64,000 bases of DNA, taken from assembly GCA_947484175.1 (NCBI GenBank), contig CANKOI010000004.1, positions 1 through 64,000 on the forward strand. Reading direction: 5' to 3'. Of the stretch, positions 18,542 to 27,355 are shown piece after piece. How positions within the stretch are numbered: the first letter of the stretch is position 1; each line of letters begins with the position of its first letter. Source of the DNA: Deltaproteobacteria bacterium (GTDB lineage: Bacteria > Myxococcota_A > UBA796 > SXON01). A program made the position numbers and the translations under genes. A model generated the notes under the pieces. The model was not told the DNA's origin and made no database searches. It was given only the letters and a program-made list of their open reading frames with translations.

Positions 18542-19324
18542 ATGCTCTCCCCGAACTCCCCAGTCCTTGAGCTCCTCTCCACCACCCCTTCGGCCGAGGT
18601 CGATGCTCCCAGCCGGGCTCGCCTCCTTGATCCGGCGGCGCGGCAGGCGATGCTGGCGGAGCACGTGCCCATGGTGCGGCGGATTGCCCTGCGCATGGCG
18701 AGTCGCTACCCGGCTTGCGTAGACGTGGGCGACTTGGTGAACATGGGCATGTTCGGCCTGATCGACGCGGTCGATCGCTTCGAGTCCGACCGCAGCCTGA
18801 GCTTTACGGCCTTCGCCCGCATCCGTGTGAAGGGTGCCATCGTCGACGAAATGCGCCGCACCGACTGGGTTCCGCGCTCGGTCCGGGACCGCGGCGATCG
18901 CATCCGCGAATCGCAGGAGAAGCTGCTGAAGGCCCTTGGCCGCGACGCCACGGAACGCGAGCTCGCCAAGGAGCTCGGTGTGAGCGAGGCCCGCCTCCAG
19001 GAACTCCAGTCGGGCAGCCGCATCCACAACGTGGTCTCGATGGAAGAGACCATCGGCGAAGACAACACCATCGGCGAGGCCATCGCCGGCGAGTGGGATG
19101 CTCCCGACGCGGCCACCGAGGCAGCCGACTTCCGGAACCTCGTCCGTGGCGCCATCGGAACGCTCCCCGAGCGCGACCGCATGATCGTCGAGCTGCACTA
19201 CTTCCGCGAGAAGGGCTTCAAGGAGATCGGCAGCATCCTCGGCGTGACCGAGAGCCGGGTGAGCCAGCTGCACACCCGCATCATGGAGCGCCTCCGCCCC
19301 AAGCTGGTCGAGCTCGACGCCTGA
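18542..19324 (+). CDS. RNA polymerase sigma factor, FliA/WhiG class (group 3 sigma-70)
   Basis: 260 residues. Region 2 is plain (VDVGDLVNMGMFGLIDAVDRFE, then FTAFARIRVKGAIVDEMRRTDWVPRS). Region 3 reads REKLLK/ELAKELGVSEARLQEL-like. Region 4 contains LPERDRMIVELHYFREKGFKEIGSILGV with the helix-turn-helix ending ESRVSQLHTRI. The DEMRRTDWVPRSVR block is characteristic of FliA, WhiG and SigD. Usual targets are flagellar or developmental genes, but none are in this window, so the regulon is open. It is preceded by an AT-rich leader and converges on the DUF507 gene with four bases between. Confidence 0.88.
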   Translation: MLSPNSPVLELLSTTPSAEVDAPSRARLLDPAARQAMLAEHVPMVRRIALRMASRYPACVDVGDLVNMGMFGLIDAVDRFESDRSLSFTAFARIRVKGAIVDEMRRTDWVPRSVRDRGDRIRESQEKLLKALGRDATERELAKELGVSEARLQELQSGSRIHNVVSMEETIGEDNTIGEAIAGEWDAPDAATEAADFRNLVRGAIGTLPERDRMIVELHYFREKGFKEIGSILGVTESRVSQLHTRIMERLRPKLVELDA

Positions 19325-19328
19325 GCGC

Positions 19329-19847
19329 TTAGCTGAGGCCGTGCTTCTTGCGCACTTCGCGCAAGGCCCGGTTCAGCGCTTCCTGCCGCTCGACGGAGCC
19401 CTCCTTCACGTTCTTGATGCGCTCCTCGGCCTCGGCCCGGAGCGCTCGCTCGTCGACGTCGAAGGACTTGACGAGTTCGAGGAGCTTCTTGTAGAGGTCG
19501 TGGTCGTCGGTGTACACCTCGCCGACGAAGTTCGAGATCATGAAGTTCTCGATGAACTGCCGCGACAAGAAACGGTCGACTTCGTCGCCGGTGGGGTGGC
19601 CCCAGCCGTCGGCGATGCCTCCCCTGACCTTCCCGTACTGGTCGAAGGGGATGTTCTTGCGGTCCATCTCATCACGAACGGCCTCACGAAGGTCGTTGTC
19701 GCGGCGAAGGTAGGACTCCATGATCGCCACCAGATCGCTCGCGGCCTCGTCGCGGTCGCTGCCAGCCACCTCGATGTCGCCGTCGGCGCAGAGCCGTTCG
19801 ATCACCGCCGTTGCGATCTGGGGAATACGGGTGCGGTACAGTTTCAC
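19329..19847 (-). CDS. DUF507 family protein
   Basis: 172 residues from a GTG with a strong SD (GGAGGGAGG) just upstream. The protein is charged and mostly helical. It starts KLYRTRIPQIATAVIERL and ends EALNRALREVRKKHGL, with a central YGKVRGGIADGWGHPTGDEV loop. This matches the conserved DUF507 family, whose function is not established. It is probably cytoplasmic. Confidence 0.75.
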   Translation of the reverse strand: MKLYRTRIPQIATAVIERLCADGDIEVAGSDRDEAASDLVAIMESYLRRDNDLREAVRDEMDRKNIPFDQYGKVRGGIADGWGHPTGDEVDRFLSRQFIENFMISNFVGEVYTDDHDLYKKLLELVKSFDVDERALRAEAEERIKNVKEGSVERQEALNRALREVRKKHGLS

Positions 19848-19908
19848 GGTCCTCCCTCCGGGGGCCGAGCGTATACCCCAGCCGGTCGGCCGTGGCGAGC
19901 GCGGCGCT

Positions 19909-22524
19909 TCAAGTGAGGGCGCGCCACGCTTGGGCGAGTCGGTCGTGGTCGAGCGGCATCACCGTTACGGTCCGGGGAAGTTCGCCGGCGAGCTCGGTCT
20001 GGGGGATGAAGCCTTCCCGGATTTTCGCATCCACGAAGCTCTGGTAGGCCGCGTCGAGGTCTCCTTCCGTCTCGTAGGCGTGCAGATCGACGATCCGCGT
20101 GCCGTAGGGACGGCCGAAGGTGACGCGACCCCCATCGACGTAGCAAGCGTAGCTTCTCAGGAGTTGGGTGAAGTCCACCATCGGGGCCTTCTTGGCCTTT
20201 CGCGGCGCCGGGCCTGGAGCGCTCAAGGCGGGGCCCTCCCCACCGGTACCGCTGGCATAGACCGGCAAGGAGAACCCGTCGTTCGGAACTTCGTCCTGAG
20301 GCGGAGGCGATTGGGCCGCATCTTCCACGATCAGACCGAACGCGCCGATCGCAGGGGGCGGGGCTTTCGGCGGGGGTGCCGCCGTGTCGCCGACGGGCAC
20401 CCCGAAGATGTCGCCGAGGTCGCCGGAGGGGGCGCCGGGGGGCTCCGAGGCGGGGGCCGAGGTGGGATGGGCGGTAGCAAAGGGGTCGCCGAGGAGGGGC
20501 GCGAAACCGCCGCCGGCGGGGGCGCCGGCGGCGGCACCGGCGAAGGGATCCGACGCGGCAAAGGGATCGGATACTGCCACGACAGGAGTGGACCCCGCGA
20601 ACGGGTTCTCCTGCGCAGGGGCGGGCTCCTCTGGCAGCGCGGCCCGCACGGGCGGGTCGGGCACGTGCGTCGGGTCCGGGGGGGCGGCCACCGTCGGCGC
20701 GGGCTCGCGGCGCGGGCGGCGGACCTCATGGCTGGCAGGGTTGGGGACCTTGCCGGCGGACTCGGGCATCACCACTGCGGGAGGCGGCGCCGCCGCCGGC
20801 TTCGCGGCCAGTTGCGGGTTGCCTCCCGCGCACACGGCCTCCCAGTCGGCCGCTGTGCAGCGGGCGAGCTCGCAGGCGTCGGCTAAGCCGTTCACGGGAA
20901 TCAGCGCGAGCACACCGAGTTCGTCGTCCCAGGCCTCTTGGGCCCAGGCGGGCCTCTCGCCGGGGAGCTGCTTCGGCCGGCGGGCGCGAAGCGCCTCAAG
21001 GGCCGAGGAGTGCGCCACCACCCCGTCTCCTCGCAGCGTTCCCTCGATCAGAGACACCTGAGAGAGCGCCGGGGCGCCGGAGGGGCGCATGTCCAGCGGC
21101 GCGTGGCACAAGAGACGAAGCGCATCCTGCACGGCGGGGCCGCTGAGGCGCACCGTGGCCCCATCTGTACCGCCGCCGACAGGGCCCGTGGCCATGGACA
21201 CTGCCGGAACCGGCAGCCCCACCGCCGGCCGTTCGCGCAACGAGAGCGCGAAGGCCAGGCCACGGGCCGCATCGGAGAACGCGAACAGCGCGACCGAACC
21301 GTCGTCGGACACCACCGCGCTCGAGCCAAGGGAGTCTCGCCAGTTCGAAACGGCCTCCCCCACCTCGCGCGAGAGCGCGACGGGCTCCGCCGCCGCAGTC
21401 CGCAGCATCCCCGTGGAAACGGCGACGATCGTGGCGACCGTTTCGCTCCCTCGCGGCACGAGCAGCTGCCGTTCGATGCTGTCCTCGCCCGTGGGCGCCA
21501 AGCAGGCTGTGACCCCGGCGAGCACGTCCCACACCTGGAGGGCACGCAGGCTGCCACGCAAGGTCGCCGCCACGGCAACGGCAACGTCGGGCCGGCACAG
21601 CTCGGCCGCGCGCGCGCGGTCGGCGCCGGCCTTGGCGAGGGAGCCGGTCGCGACAACGCTCGCGAGCTGCGGCAGGAGGTGAGCCCACGCATCGGGCTCG
21701 GCGCGCAGCACTGCGGCGGGGTTTCCCCCGCCGGCCCGAAGCTCCGCGAGGTTGAACCGAAGGGCGAAGCTGTGGTCGGCCGGCGTACCCTTGCGGGCCT
21801 GCAGCCGGTCCAGCGTTTCGCGCACGGCCGTGTCGAAACAAATTCCCGCATCCTGCGCCATGGCTTCGGGGATGGGAGCGCCCGTGACGCCAGCGAGGAA
21901 CGACACGTCCATCCCTTGGGGGAAGCCGCCATGAACGAACAAGAACACCAACGGGTTCGCCGCGATCGTGCTGAGCAGCGCTGGCGGTCGCAAGCCATCG
22001 GAAGCCAACTCGGTGATCGCCAGCGCCAGCCTTGCCTGCATCGCCGCCGCTACCCCCCCCAGAGCCGCACCTCGCTGCCCGACGGGCAGCGTGTTCACCG
22101 CGTTCACGCCTTCGCGCAGTAGCGGTCCCGGTGCGCTCAGAGCCGCCGCGCACAGGCGGGCGTAGTCCAGCGCAACCAAGCATGCCGCGCCGGCAGACAA
22201 CGAAGCCCCCTCCAAGAGGAGCCGCTGCAGCCCGCGCGCCAGCGGGTCGTCCCGGAGGGCCGCCGTGAGCTCGGTCACGGTAGGCACCCGCGCCCCGGAG
22301 CGCACGTCGTCGAGGGCCGTGCGAAGGGCCCGGTCTACGGGGTCGGAGAGCAGATCGGAGCATGCGACGGGGAACGTGGGGGTACGGCCGTCGGCGGGGA
22401 GTCGCACCCCGGGCAAGGCATCCACGAGGGCCGGAACGAGCGCGAGCGCCCGACCCGCGAGGTGAGGGCCGGGCGGCAGGTGACGCGCGTCGCGCACCAA
22501 GCGGGCAACGAGGTCGAGGTTCAC
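19909..22524 (-). CDS. Large multidomain protein with degenerate cyclase-homology-like domain
   Basis: 871 residues from a GTG. Residues about 1-370 are an Ala/Leu-rich helical region. Residues about 370-520 have the outline of a class III nucleotide cyclase domain. A VATIVAVSTGML strand takes the place of the metal-binding DISGF, then come DDGSVALFAFSDAARGLAFAL, VSMATGPVGGG and LSGPAVQDALRLL. The catalytic aspartates appear lost. A long Pro/Ala linker with repeated NPF, DPF and DIF tripeptides follows. The last 100 residues form a compact domain (VDFTQLLRSYACYVDGG to LAQAWRALT). Domain assignment is inference. It sits after a Crp/Fnr regulator and a lipoprotein on the same strand. Confidence 0.6.
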   Translation of the reverse strand: MNLDLVARLVRDARHLPPGPHLAGRALALVPALVDALPGVRLPADGRTPTFPVACSDLLSDPVDRALRTALDDVRSGARVPTVTELTAALRDDPLARGLQRLLLEGASLSAGAACLVALDYARLCAAALSAPGPLLREGVNAVNTLPVGQRGAALGGVAAAMQARLALAITELASDGLRPPALLSTIAANPLVFLFVHGGFPQGMDVSFLAGVTGAPIPEAMAQDAGICFDTAVRETLDRLQARKGTPADHSFALRFNLAELRAGGGNPAAVLRAEPDAWAHLLPQLASVVATGSLAKAGADRARAAELCRPDVAVAVAATLRGSLRALQVWDVLAGVTACLAPTGEDSIERQLLVPRGSETVATIVAVSTGMLRTAAAEPVALSREVGEAVSNWRDSLGSSAVVSDDGSVALFAFSDAARGLAFALSLRERPAVGLPVPAVSMATGPVGGGTDGATVRLSGPAVQDALRLLCHAPLDMRPSGAPALSQVSLIEGTLRGDGVVAHSSALEALRARRPKQLPGERPAWAQEAWDDELGVLALIPVNGLADACELARCTAADWEAVCAGGNPQLAAKPAAAPPPAVVMPESAGKVPNPASHEVRRPRREPAPTVAAPPDPTHVPDPPVRAALPEEPAPAQENPFAGSTPVVAVSDPFAASDPFAGAAAGAPAGGGFAPLLGDPFATAHPTSAPASEPPGAPSGDLGDIFGVPVGDTAAPPPKAPPPAIGAFGLIVEDAAQSPPPQDEVPNDGFSLPVYASGTGGEGPALSAPGPAPRKAKKAPMVDFTQLLRSYACYVDGGRVTFGRPYGTRIVDLHAYETEGDLDAAYQSFVDAKIREGFIPQTELAGELPRTVTVMPLDHDRLAQAWRALT

Positions 22525-22525
22525 G

Positions 22526-23278
22526 TCACGGCTCCGGGGGTAGGCTATCCGATAAGCCGAAGGTGAGTGCCCCGGCAGCGGCAGGGTGGTCGGCGATCGG
22601 AGTTCCGTCCATGAGGCAAAGCGGCGCCCGGGCGGGGTCCGGTGCGTTGGGGCAGGGGGCTACCGGTAGGGGAGCGGCGGTCTCGGAGAGCCGCGCGAGG
22701 CGACCGGAACGGTGGATCGACGTGCAACGCCCCCCCGCTGCGCAGCGCTCGTACCGCAATTCCCACGACGCCGCTTTCGTGCCGCCGCTGTCGATCTCCA
22801 CGCTGGCATCGAGCTCGCCCGCGTCGTAGCTCCCGCCCTCCCCGAGCGCCGCCCGCCACCGGAGCGCGCCGCCCTCCTGCCGCCATCCACCCTTCGCGCC
22901 GATCCGCACCTCCAGCCGACCGTCGTGCCCCAGCGGCCAGCTGCTCAGCAAGTCCACCGCCTCGCTCACCCGCGGAGACACTATCGGCCACACCGCGATC
23001 AGGTCGGCGCGAGCGGTCTCATCGAAGCGGTCGAGCCCCTCCAGCGTGAGCACGGTGCCATCCGCGAAGGCCCGGAGTTCGGCGCAGGACGCCGTGCCTT
23101 GGAGGCAGAAGAGCCACCCGTTGCTCCCATCACGAAAGCCGCGCACGAACTGCCGGCTGAGTACATGACGCCGCCCCTCCGTTTCGATGCTCCAGAGCGA
23201 CGGCGTCAGCGCATCCGAGCTCCCGAGGGCGCCGTGGGGCAGGCAGCCCATTCCGAGCATGGCCAAGAGGCCGACCAT
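22526..23278 (-). CDS. Lipoprotein of unknown function
   Basis: 250 residues. The start MVGLLAMLGMGC is a short signal ending in a lipobox cysteine at position 12. Four further cysteines occur in the body (CLQGTASC and ERCAAGGRC), suggesting disulfides. The protein ends in a short Ala/Pro region. No family was recognised. Its ATG shares one base with the TGA of the upstream Crp-like gene (TGATG), so translation is coupled. Its own stop lies one base before the GTG of the large cyclase-like gene. Confidence 0.65.
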   Translation of the reverse strand: MVGLLAMLGMGCLPHGALGSSDALTPSLWSIETEGRRHVLSRQFVRGFRDGSNGWLFCLQGTASCAELRAFADGTVLTLEGLDRFDETARADLIAVWPIVSPRVSEAVDLLSSWPLGHDGRLEVRIGAKGGWRQEGGALRWRAALGEGGSYDAGELDASVEIDSGGTKAASWELRYERCAAGGRCTSIHRSGRLARLSETAAPLPVAPCPNAPDPARAPLCLMDGTPIADHPAAAGALTFGLSDSLPPEP

Positions 23279-23970
23279 CAGCCGTCGCGCAGCGCCCGCA
23301 GCCGCTCTTCGTCGAGGAGGATTACGCGCTTGCCCTCGGTCAGGATGAGGCCTTCCTTCCGAAGGTCGAGGATCGCAAAACTCACGGTTTCGCGGGTGGC
23401 CCCGATGAGGCTGGCGATCTCCTTGTGCGTGAGCTTGAGATTCACGATGCGACCGCGACTGTCGCGCACGCCGAAGGTGTCGCCGAGGTCGAGGAACAGC
23501 GCGGCGAGCCGCGAGTGGGCGCTCTTGAAGAGCAGGCTCTCCACCCGGTTCTCGAGGCGTTGACGGCGCTCGCCCACCAGCCGAATCATGCGCATGGCCA
23601 ACGGCGGGTGCCGCATCATCACCCGCACGAAGTCGTCTTTGGGAATGGCGAGGAGCTGCGAGTCTTCGTAGGCCTCGCAGGTGGTGTCGTGCGGGGCTTC
23701 GTTCACGACTCCGAGTTCGCCTACCAGCGCGTCGCGGGTGTAGAACCCGAGGGTGAGCTCCCGCCCCTCGTCGTTCGTCTTGCTCAGCTTTACGATCCCT
23801 GCCCGAAGGATGTACATGGTGTTCGCTGCGTCTCGGGGCTCCCACACGAGCGCTCGGCGGCGGAGGTCGATCGACTCGCTCACCTGGTCGAGCAGTTCCA
23901 ACTCACGCTCGGGCAGGTCTGCCAGCATGGGCGTCTGTCGAAGGAACCAGGCCTTGGTCTTGGAGATCAC
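23278..23970 (-). CDS. Crp/Fnr family transcriptional regulator
   Basis: 230 residues from a GTG at 23970. The N-terminal cyclic-nucleotide-binding fold is visible (MLADLPERELELLDQV, MYILRAGIVKLSK, LGFYTRDALVGELGV). A dimerisation helix follows, then a winged helix-turn-helix: LKLTHKEIASLIGATRETVSFAILDLRKEGLI. No cysteine cluster for an Fnr iron-sulfur site is seen. Whether it binds cAMP is uncertain, since the pocket is not strictly conserved. A class III cyclase lies at 62613-63932. It diverges from the nucleotidyltransferase gene at 24037 with 66 bases between the starts. Confidence 0.88.
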   Translation of the reverse strand: MISKTKAWFLRQTPMLADLPERELELLDQVSESIDLRRRALVWEPRDAANTMYILRAGIVKLSKTNDEGRELTLGFYTRDALVGELGVVNEAPHDTTCEAYEDSQLLAIPKDDFVRVMMRHPPLAMRMIRLVGERRQRLENRVESLLFKSAHSRLAALFLDLGDTFGVRDSRGRIVNLKLTHKEIASLIGATRETVSFAILDLRKEGLILTEGKRVILLDEERLRALRDG

Positions 23971-24036
23971 GGACGCCCTCGTGCGCGCCGGGCTGGCGCA
24001 GGTACCATGTAACCGAAGCGTGCAGGGGAGGCGGAC

Positions 24037-24588
24037 GTGGAGAGCGCGGGACCAAAGCGGATAGAAGAAGCGGTGATCCTCGCGGCGGGGGCCAGCCGCC
24101 GCATGGGCGAGCCGAAGGCGCTCCTGTCTCTCGATGGCGAGCCGTTGGTGGTGGCCCATGTGCGGGCGTTTGAAGCGGTCGGTCTGCGGGTGACGGTGGT
24201 GGTCGGCGCCTGCGGAAACGACGTTGTGGCCGTGCTCCCCGCGAGTGTGCGGGTGGTGTGGAACGAGGCGTGGGCCAGCACCGGTCCGGCGGAGTCGGCC
24301 GCGCTGGGGCTGGCCGGGATGGGGCCCGCGCTCCTCACCCCGGTGGACGTTCCGCCGGCCTGTCGAGCCGACCTTCAGGCCCTGATCGCCGCGCGCGGCC
24401 CGGCCGTGCTCCAATTCGAGGGCGTCGACGGTCACCCCGTGCGCCTCGACCCGCCCCACGAGCCGATCCGCCTGGACGTCCGATTGCGGTCTGCTGGGCG
24501 GCTCGTGTCGGCCGACCCCGACCGGGTCCTGAACCTGAACTCCCCGCCGGAGTGGTCCGCGTGGCTCGGCGGTCGTGGTCGCGGATAG
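24037..24588 (+). CDS. MobA/MocA-like NTP transferase
   Basis: 183 residues from a GTG with a good SD (AGGGGAGG). The nucleotide-binding signature LAAGASRRMGEPKALLSLDGEPL is near the N-terminus, and TPVDVPP fills the place of the metal-binding LxDMP. The family transfers a nucleotide to molybdopterin or to small phosphorylated substrates. MocA (CTP:molybdopterin cytidylyltransferase) is the nearest type. No other molybdenum cofactor genes are near, so the substrate is open. It is followed after nine bases by the DUF455/ATP-grasp gene. Confidence 0.8.
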   Translation: MESAGPKRIEEAVILAAGASRRMGEPKALLSLDGEPLVVAHVRAFEAVGLRVTVVVGACGNDVVAVLPASVRVVWNEAWASTGPAESAALGLAGMGPALLTPVDVPPACRADLQALIAARGPAVLQFEGVDGHPVRLDPPHEPIRLDVRLRSAGRLVSADPDRVLNLNSPPEWSAWLGGRGRG

Positions 24589-24597
24589 CGGGGCACG

Positions 24598-26592
24598 ATG
24601 GAGCTGCGGGAGTTCGCTGAGCAGGTGTTGCACGGGGGCACGCTCGGGGAGAAGCTTGTCGCGCCGGGAACGCTGTTCGATGACGCCCGCGGGGCCGCGG
24701 CGCCGCTGCGCGAGCCCTCCCGGCCTCCCGCCCTGCGGTTCTCCACCGGCGACCGCGATCCTCTCCCCGCGCCGGCGGCCGTCGCCGATCCGCACGCGGC
24801 CGGTCGGCTCCTGCACCGGTTCGCCAACCACGAGCTCTTGGCCTTGGAGATCATGGCCAGCACGCTCCTGCGCTTCCCCGACGCGCCGGCCGGATTCCGC
24901 TTGGGCCTCGGCCGCACGATGATCGAGGAGCAGCGGCATCTCGCGGCCTACTTGCGGCGCATGGGGGAGTTGGGGGTGGAGCTCGGCGAAGTGCCGGTGA
25001 ACGACTTCTTTTGGCGCGCCACGGCTTCGAACGCAGGCCCGATGGACTACGTCCTCCGCGTGGCGCTCACGTTTGAGCAGGCCAACTTGGACTTCACGCG
25101 CACCTGGGGCGGGCACTTCGCCGCCGTGGGCGACGACGCCACCGCCGCGCTCCTCGACGAGGTGTACGCCGACGAGATCGGCCATGTGCGGGGGGGGCTC
25201 GCCCTGTTCCGCCGCTGGAAAGACCCGGCGCTCGGCGAGTGGGAGGCCTTCGAGCGCGGCCTCGAGATGCCGCTCAGCCCCGCGCGCGCTCGGGGGCAGG
25301 AGGTGGACCGGGCGGGACGCCTCGCGGCCGGCTTCACACTCGAGTGGATCGACCGCATCGAGTTGTTCACGCGCTCCCGCGGGCGCCCGCCGCGGGTTTT
25401 TCTGTTCAACCCCGACTCGGAGGCCGAGGCCGCTCGCGGCCGGCCGGGGCATCGCCCCGACCCGGCGACTGCGCTCCTCGCCGACGACCTGGCCCCGACG
25501 ATGGCGCTGCTGGCGGCCCGCGAGGACGTCGTGATCACCCCCGTGATGCCCTCGCCCGCGTGGCAACGCAGCCTCGCGGCGGCCGGCTTCGCGCTGCCGG
25601 AGTTCGTGCGCGACGTAGGCGCGCTCGCCGACCGGCAGGTCGGCGAGCTCCGCCCCTGGGCCCCCACCCCCGACGCCGCGGCGCGGCTCGCTCCGCTCGC
25701 GGGCGCCGCCTCGCTCTGGACGCCCCCGCGGCGCGCCGCCAGCAGCAAGCTGGTGGCGCTCGCGTGGCGCGCGGAGCTGCTCGGCCAGCTCGGCGACGCC
25801 GAGCTGGCGCCGCCCGAGGGCGAAGCCTGCGCAACGCTGGCTGCCTCAGAGGCCTGCGCCGGCCGTGGCTGGCTCCTGAAGGCTCCGTTCTCCACGGCGG
25901 GCCGCGCTCGCCGCCGCGGCCCCCTCGACGACGCCGGCCGCGCCTGGGCTGCCCGCGTGCTCCGCGAGCAGGGAGGCCTGCGGGCCGAGCCTTGGCGCGA
26001 GCGGGTGCTCGACTTCTCCTTTCACTTCGACGTCCTCCCCGGCGGAACGGCCCGCTTCGCTGGTCTGTGCCGGTTCTTCACCACGGCGGCCGGTCAGTTC
26101 ACCGGCACGAGGCCGGGGCGGTGGTTCGGAGACCTCGACTCGAGTCTGGCCAGGTTTCTCTCGCAAGACGGGCGCGCGCCGCGCCGCCTTCGTGAGTTGG
26201 GCGAGAGGGTGGCTGCGTTTCTTGCGCCCCGTCTGACCGCGCTCGATGTGCTTGGGCCGGTGGGGGTGGACGCCTTCGTGTACCGCGACGAGGGCGGATT
26301 CCGCCTCGACCCGCTGGTGGAGGTGAACCCGCGTGCCACGATGGGCCGAGTGTCGCTGGCCTTCGATCCGCGCATCCACCCGCTCACTCGGGCGCGGTGG
26401 GAGCTGCTGCCCGTGAAGAAGCTGGGCGCTTCGGCGGCGGAGTGGTTCGCGGCGCGGTCCGCGGAGGCGCCGCTGGAGCTGGAGCGCGGCCTCTTGCGGC
26501 GAGGAGTGCTCGCCACCAATGACCCCGGCACGGCCCGCGCGGTGCTGGGCGTGCTCACCCTCGAAGCGGAGCCGGCCCATGCCTCGAGCTGA
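24598..26592 (+). CDS. Fusion of ferritin-like DUF455 domain and ATP-grasp-like domain
   Basis: 664 residues. The N-terminal 270 have ferritin-like di-metal residues: NHELLALE and a first ExxH (EEQRHL), then TFEQANLDF and a second ExxH (DEIGHVR), as in DUF455 proteins. Residues about 275-640 look like an ATP-grasp ligase. A Rossmann-like pre-domain leads to GWLLKAPFSTAGRARRRG, VLDFSFHFDVLP, and LVEVNPRATMGRVSLAF as the metal-binding strand. The pairing suggests oxidation plus ATP-dependent ligation, possibly on tRNA or a peptide, but this is inference. Its end overlaps the YbaK-like gene by 14 bases. Confidence 0.75.
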   Translation: MELREFAEQVLHGGTLGEKLVAPGTLFDDARGAAAPLREPSRPPALRFSTGDRDPLPAPAAVADPHAAGRLLHRFANHELLALEIMASTLLRFPDAPAGFRLGLGRTMIEEQRHLAAYLRRMGELGVELGEVPVNDFFWRATASNAGPMDYVLRVALTFEQANLDFTRTWGGHFAAVGDDATAALLDEVYADEIGHVRGGLALFRRWKDPALGEWEAFERGLEMPLSPARARGQEVDRAGRLAAGFTLEWIDRIELFTRSRGRPPRVFLFNPDSEAEAARGRPGHRPDPATALLADDLAPTMALLAAREDVVITPVMPSPAWQRSLAAAGFALPEFVRDVGALADRQVGELRPWAPTPDAAARLAPLAGAASLWTPPRRAASSKLVALAWRAELLGQLGDAELAPPEGEACATLAASEACAGRGWLLKAPFSTAGRARRRGPLDDAGRAWAARVLREQGGLRAEPWRERVLDFSFHFDVLPGGTARFAGLCRFFTTAAGQFTGTRPGRWFGDLDSSLARFLSQDGRAPRRLRELGERVAAFLAPRLTALDVLGPVGVDAFVYRDEGGFRLDPLVEVNPRATMGRVSLAFDPRIHPLTRARWELLPVKKLGASAAEWFAARSAEAPLELERGLLRRGVLATNDPGTARAVLGVLTLEAEPAHASS

Positions 26593-27055
26593 AGAGTTGC
26601 TGACGATTCTGACGTCGAGCGGGCGCCCGTTTCGGGTGCTGGAGCACGTGGAGGCGCGTACCGCTGTGGAGGCGGCGGAGGCACGCGGCACGCCCTTGGC
26701 GCACGGCGCCAAGTCGCTGCTCCTTCGCGCCGAGCGGGTGGGGAACGTGGTGATCGTGGTCGGGAGCGACCGGCGCATCGAGGGGCGGCTCTTGCGCCGG
26801 GCGCTGCGCATCCAGCGGTACCGCTTCCTCTCTGCCGAGGAGCTCTACGAGGTGGCAGGGCTGCACCACGGAGAGCTGCCCGCGTTCGCCCGGCCGCTCT
26901 TCGATGCGGAGCTGGTGGTGGGCGAAGACTTCCTCGAACGAGGGGAGGTGGTGTTCGCGGCGGCGAGCGCCGCTCGCTCGGTCGGGATGGCGGTAGCGGA
27001 CTGGCTGGCGGTGGCGCAGCCGCGGGTGGTGCCCACCTTTACGGTGGCGGGCTGA
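26579..27055 (+). CDS. YbaK/ProX-type aminoacyl-tRNA deacylase
   Basis: 158 residues. The editing domain fold is clear: RVLEHVEARTAVEAAEARG, the catalytic-lysine strand HGAKSLLLRAE, VVGSDRRIEGRLLRRAL, and the late Gly-rich segment. Family members hydrolyse misacylated tRNAs (Cys-tRNA-Pro, Ala-tRNA-Pro) or act in trans on other tRNAs. The start overlaps the end of the DUF455/ATP-grasp gene, so the two are translationally coupled. This gives weak support for a tRNA-related role of that fusion protein. Confidence 0.82.
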   Translation: MPRAEELLTILTSSGRPFRVLEHVEARTAVEAAEARGTPLAHGAKSLLLRAERVGNVVIVVGSDRRIEGRLLRRALRIQRYRFLSAEELYEVAGLHHGELPAFARPLFDAELVVGEDFLERGEVVFAAASAARSVGMAVADWLAVAQPRVVPTFTVAG

Positions 27056-27355
27056 ACCTGCGTGGCCTCGATAAGGCTCGCCGCGCAGGACGCGGCGCCG
27101 GTGGCGCGCAGGTCCTTGCCAGCCTGCGGAGGCCGGGCTGGGCGCGTGAGGAAAGACAGGGTTGGCGCGGGGTCCTGCCGCAGCCGACCGTCCCTCCGCT
27201 CGCCCCGCAACGGGGCTCGGTCGGGACGGTCGACCGCGTCACCCAGCCCGTCACCGCCCGGTCGAACCGCGGTGCCCAACGAGTAGGGGCCGGGCTGTCA
27301 AGAGACTCCGCTGGGCTTGCTGCTGCGGCTCGGACGGCGCCGCTACGAGCGAACC
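27056..27355. other. Gene-free, hairpin-rich region; candidate structured RNA
   Basis: 300 bases lie between convergent genes with no credible protein. Stems are dense. ACCTGCG/CGCAGGT closes 27056-27113 and contains CGCCGCG/CGCGGCG. CCAGCC/GGCTGG follows at about 27119-27141. A long hairpin at about 27187-27233 has a 10-bp perfect stem CGACCGTCCC/GGGACGGTCG with an inner CCCCG/CGGGG. An arrangement of closed domains argues for RNA rather than a simple terminator. A GAGGAAAG string at 27147-27154 recalls RNase P, but the other conserved RNase P blocks are missing. Confidence 0.35.

Noticed and set aside
27140-27160. GAGGAAAG string, like conserved region I of RNase P RNA
   Set aside because: The following GUCC and the ACAGA...GGCUUA block expected near the 3' end are not found, and it lies in a 300-base gap too short for a full match with the other landmarks.
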